A stretch of DNA of 64,000 bases from Tubiluchus corallicola (lineage: Eukaryota; Priapulida; Priapulimorpha; Priapulimorphida; Tubiluchidae): NCBI GenBank assembly GCA_030141605.1, contig JAQGDQ010000031.1, positions 790,001 through 854,000 of the forward strand, in the 5' to 3' direction. Of the stretch, positions 61,130-64,000 are shown in pieces. A model generated the notes under the pieces. It did not search any database. It was not told where the DNA came from and saw only the letters and a list, made by a program, of their open reading frames with translations. The first letter of the stretch is position 1, and the number at the start of each line of letters is the position of its first letter. Both the position numbers and the translations under genes were made by a program.

Positions 61130-62780
61130 AATTTATATCTTAATTATTATAAAAATATGAATCATATTAATCTAGATCTAATTAACATTTTTGCGTAGTA
61201 ATTTCATTGTGCATGTGCAATATGCTTTCATTGACTTGCAGAATATTTAATCCTGTAAGTTAATTTCCCGGTGCCGGATAAAGTTGGCCTACAGGCATAT
61301 ATCATTGTTTGTCGAAGTTATGTTACTTTTTGGAATGCTGTAAGCCCTATATAAAATGTCTAAATTAAAATGACTGAATATATTAACCAGTGTAATGCTT
61401 ATGAATTGAGTTTAAGTTTGAAGGTGATAAACATTTATAATAAATGTAGTTTTATACAATGCGCTATGGATTTATTTTCTATTTTTCTCAATATGTCATA
61501 AGAAGTTTTTTGCCTTTGCTGTTATGGTACAATGCTTAAGACACACCATACAAAAACAGTATCATTATTAATAAAAAAATCCCACGATAAAAAATACGCA
61601 AAGATCCAGGCTGACTGAAACGTCATATTTTGTTTCTTTTATCTTCATCGTATCAATACTTGTCATTAATGACCTCTTTGTTAGCATTATGTTCTACTTG
61701 TAGCATTTTTTGCTGTGGTTTTAGGGTATTTTGTAACATGACATCCATTCAAACAATATAAAAAGTGCACTATTGAAGTTTTCCAAGATTTTAATGAAAA
61801 ATAGTTTAAGAAAATGGTAACAAGTGGCTAAATAGTCCTGTGGTCAAATTTATACGATGTTGCTTAACAAAAAATGATAACTGGCCAAGTAGTCATAAAT
61901 TGGTGCTGATCTACATCAATAACTAAAAACTTGTGCACAACATGTCACTTCTTTTAAACAAGCCTACATATATAATAAGTAATTTTATACAATCACGCTA
62001 TGTCTCAATCACATTATTTAATTTTCTGTTCAAGCTACATCACACCAAACCGAGCAACTGTTTCGTTTTCACAGTAAGACCAATTGTTTTGAATTTAACT
62101 GGTTTATTTTTACTTAGAATCTATAAATTAAGAAAGGAATTTTGTAAAATTATATTAAAATAAAAATCTGCAAGGATAAGTGTTAAATCTGTATTATTGC
62201 AAGTTCAGCTGTGAAATTAGGTATGCTTACCATTATATAGCTATACTTTAATTTAAAAATTTTGCAAGAATAAAATTAGTATGATACAATGAAACTATGA
62301 AACAGCAATTATCTTGGTTAGTTGTGAATGTGAATTGAAATAGTAGCAATTAGACATAACAGCTGCTAGACTTGAATTTGTTTTGCAGCAGTTGTAGTAA
62401 CAGTCTGGCATAAATGTGGTGAAACACAATGTGTTTTGCACCACAGACCACATTCAGACAACTCAAAAACCATTTATGTATGCTCTGTCGTAGTTATCAA
62501 GGATTAAAAATGATCAGTTTATTTAGTAACTATAAAATCCTACATTTAACGATAATCACACATTGTGACAACAAAATCGAATCCATCATAAATATATCTA
62601 ATTTAAAGATGCTATAAATAACAATGCATATAAGAACTGCATGTTGATCACATTGCTCAATAGAAAACACAATCTCGATAATCTCTGAGCTCACTTATTG
62701 TGCTTGAGCTGACTGACTAGATAACAGCTAAAATATATACAAGTAGTTTCTCGTTTGGCTTTCCTCGTCACTACTGCACA
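61130..62780. other. Spacer between two convergent genes
   Basis: AT-rich 3' flanks of the phospholyase and SCP2 genes. Several ORFs of 60-76 codons show no family features. No repeat from the families named here was recognised. Confidence 0.5.
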
Positions 62781-62784
62781 GTAC

Positions 62785-62987
62785 TCATTTTGAACTTATT
62801 ACATCCAGCAAAGTCTTCAGGCGAACAGCATCTTGAAGATTACCCACAATGCCTAGTCGTCCATTCATGTACGCATCTATTGGCTTCACGTGACCTGTCA
62901 ACATCTGATGAAGATAGTCCCGTGTCAACTGAAACGTGACGTCTGGGTTACCTGACCGAAGTGGCCCTGTACCGGCATCACCTGATC
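62785..62987 (-). CDS. SCP2 sterol-binding domain, last exon of a partial gene (STOML1/UNC-24-like?)
   Basis: One terminal exon opens after a TTTTTCTAAAG acceptor and encodes 66 residues to a stop. It reads NPDVTFQLTRDYLHQML, then HVKPIDAYMNGRLGIVGNLQ, then KTLLDVISSK, which is the C-terminal half of an SCP2 lipid-binding domain (PxxAYMxGRLxxxGxL pattern). Such a domain ends stomatin-like 1 (UNC-24), HSDL2 and SCP2 itself. The AYM-GRL wording and the absence of a PTS1 favour STOML1, a membrane-associated lipid-transfer candidate, but this is a judgement from memory. Upstream exons must lie beyond 64000; none was recognised at 63000-64000. Confidence 0.75.
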
Positions 62988-63321
62988 CTTTAGAAAAATT
63001 TACAGTTTTCAAGAGTTTATAGTTATTAGTTATTGGCAAACAACAACTTATACGAAATTTTTATGAACAAAAGAACCAAGATATTTTAAATTACACCTTC
63101 ACACCACCTTCATAAATGGCTGCACTACTCACATCAAATAATACAACCTCTTAAACATTAAGAATTCAAAAATTAACTTGATATTTATTTTATAAATTAT
63201 TAAAAAGACTTGTTCAGAAAAACATTGAACACAAAAATTTACAGTGAAAAATGACCGAGTATTTTTCCTATCCAAATCAGCAAACATTACATGAATCATT
63301 TACAGTAAGTCACCATTCAGG

Positions 63322-63560
63322 CAATTAAAGGAAGACCGGACGATTGCTATGACTCAATCTCATTTTAATTTTCTGTCCAAAATATACATTTCTTGCCTAT
63401 AAAAGTTAACAATTGTTCCTTATATTTGAATAATAAGTTTAGAAAGTTTAATTAACGGCAACTGAACACAGCTATTGCTTATGTCAGAAACTAACCAAAA
63501 TTGTGCAATGGCAGACATCTTCCCTTGCACGTCAAGCACATTTGCATAGATGTTACAGTA
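63322..63560 (+). repeat. Dispersed repeat family R1, copy 4 (partial, diverged)
   Basis: Aligns with the left part of the 56.9-kb copy: AATTAAAGGAAGACCGGACG, the spaced AATAATA-AAGTTTAATTAACGG segment, and CAGCTATTG-T-ATGTCAGAAACTAAC. It fades out after about 240 bp. It lies in the presumed intron of the SCP2-domain gene. Confidence 0.65.
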
Positions 63561-64000
63561 CTGCTTAAACGCATGATATCATCTAAAATGGGCTTTACAT
63601 CATATGACGTCATGAAACTAACACAGCAGTTCATGATCATGGTTATCACGGTATTGCCTTCTATTTGTCGGCCACGCGCACATGACAAAAAGGCGCCGCT
63701 GCCAATCCAAGTAGATTCACTGAGCCGTGCGTAGCTTTGAAAGTTTAACGAAATTTGAGTATTCGAGGTAATTTTTATTTAATTTAAGCTTTGATTTAAA
63801 ATAAGCTATTGTAGTTTTCAATATTTTAGAGCATTCTTTATTCTGAACTCGTGTTTACACAATCATTTGGTTTCCTTTAACAGATGGATCAATGGTATGC
63901 GGTGTCTACCGAGGAGTTAAAGCTGTACTGTGCATACTGAGTAGCGAAGCTTATTCAAATGGAGCTACTGAAAAATACTCCGGCTTTTGGCCTAAAAACA

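Overview
The window is nuclear DNA from an animal, probably a non-insect invertebrate. It is AT-rich, every gene is split by GT-AG introns (plus one GC-AG), and the genes are single-copy animal orthologues. No bacterial operon, CRISPR array, rRNA or tRNA was seen. The species cannot be named from the sequence alone. Exon borders below were worked out by hand: splice consensus, codon phase and agreement with remembered vertebrate homologues all had to fit.

Layout. (1) 408-10069, minus: N-terminal half of an ERCC6L/PICH-like SNF2 translocase in ten exons; the rest lies left of base 1. (2) 10.1-14.3 kb: intergenic, with two decayed LINE 3' ends lying tail to tail. (3) 14354-23994, plus: complete 11-exon RALBP1 (RhoGAP and Ral-binding protein). 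(4) 27060-37287, minus: AGPS, the peroxisomal ether-lipid enzyme, 15 exons found and a short 5' coding exon missing; it ends in Ser-Lys-Leu. (5) 37.3-41.1 kb: LINE debris and part of a DNA transposon. (6) 41101-42670, minus: a small unrecognised gene whose last exon encodes the histone H3 tail heptapeptide KQTARKS twice. (7) 42728-47387, plus: complete five-exon YDJC-type carbohydrate deacetylase. (8) 49769-61098, plus: complete 11-exon ETNPPL/PHYKPL-type PLP-dependent phospholyase. (9) 62785-62987, minus: last exon of an SCP2-domain protein, perhaps STOML1/UNC-24-like.

The genes are unrelated housekeeping and signalling functions and do not form a pathway, although AGPS and the phospholyase both touch ether or ethanolamine phospholipid metabolism. 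Gene 1 diverges from RALBP1, RALBP1 converges on AGPS, the small gene and YDJC are head to head, and the phospholyase converges on the SCP2 gene.

Introns and spacers hold many repeats: a roughly 600-bp dispersed family (four copies), a 700-bp element with long terminal inverted repeats plus a partial second copy, a 494-bp Tigger/pogo-like MITE, fold-back hairpins, several LINE ends, and a family with hammerhead-ribozyme-like folds that may be Penelope-like debris. The most unusual item is the twin H3-mimic gene; next are the hammerhead-like repeats and the PTS1-bearing AGPS.
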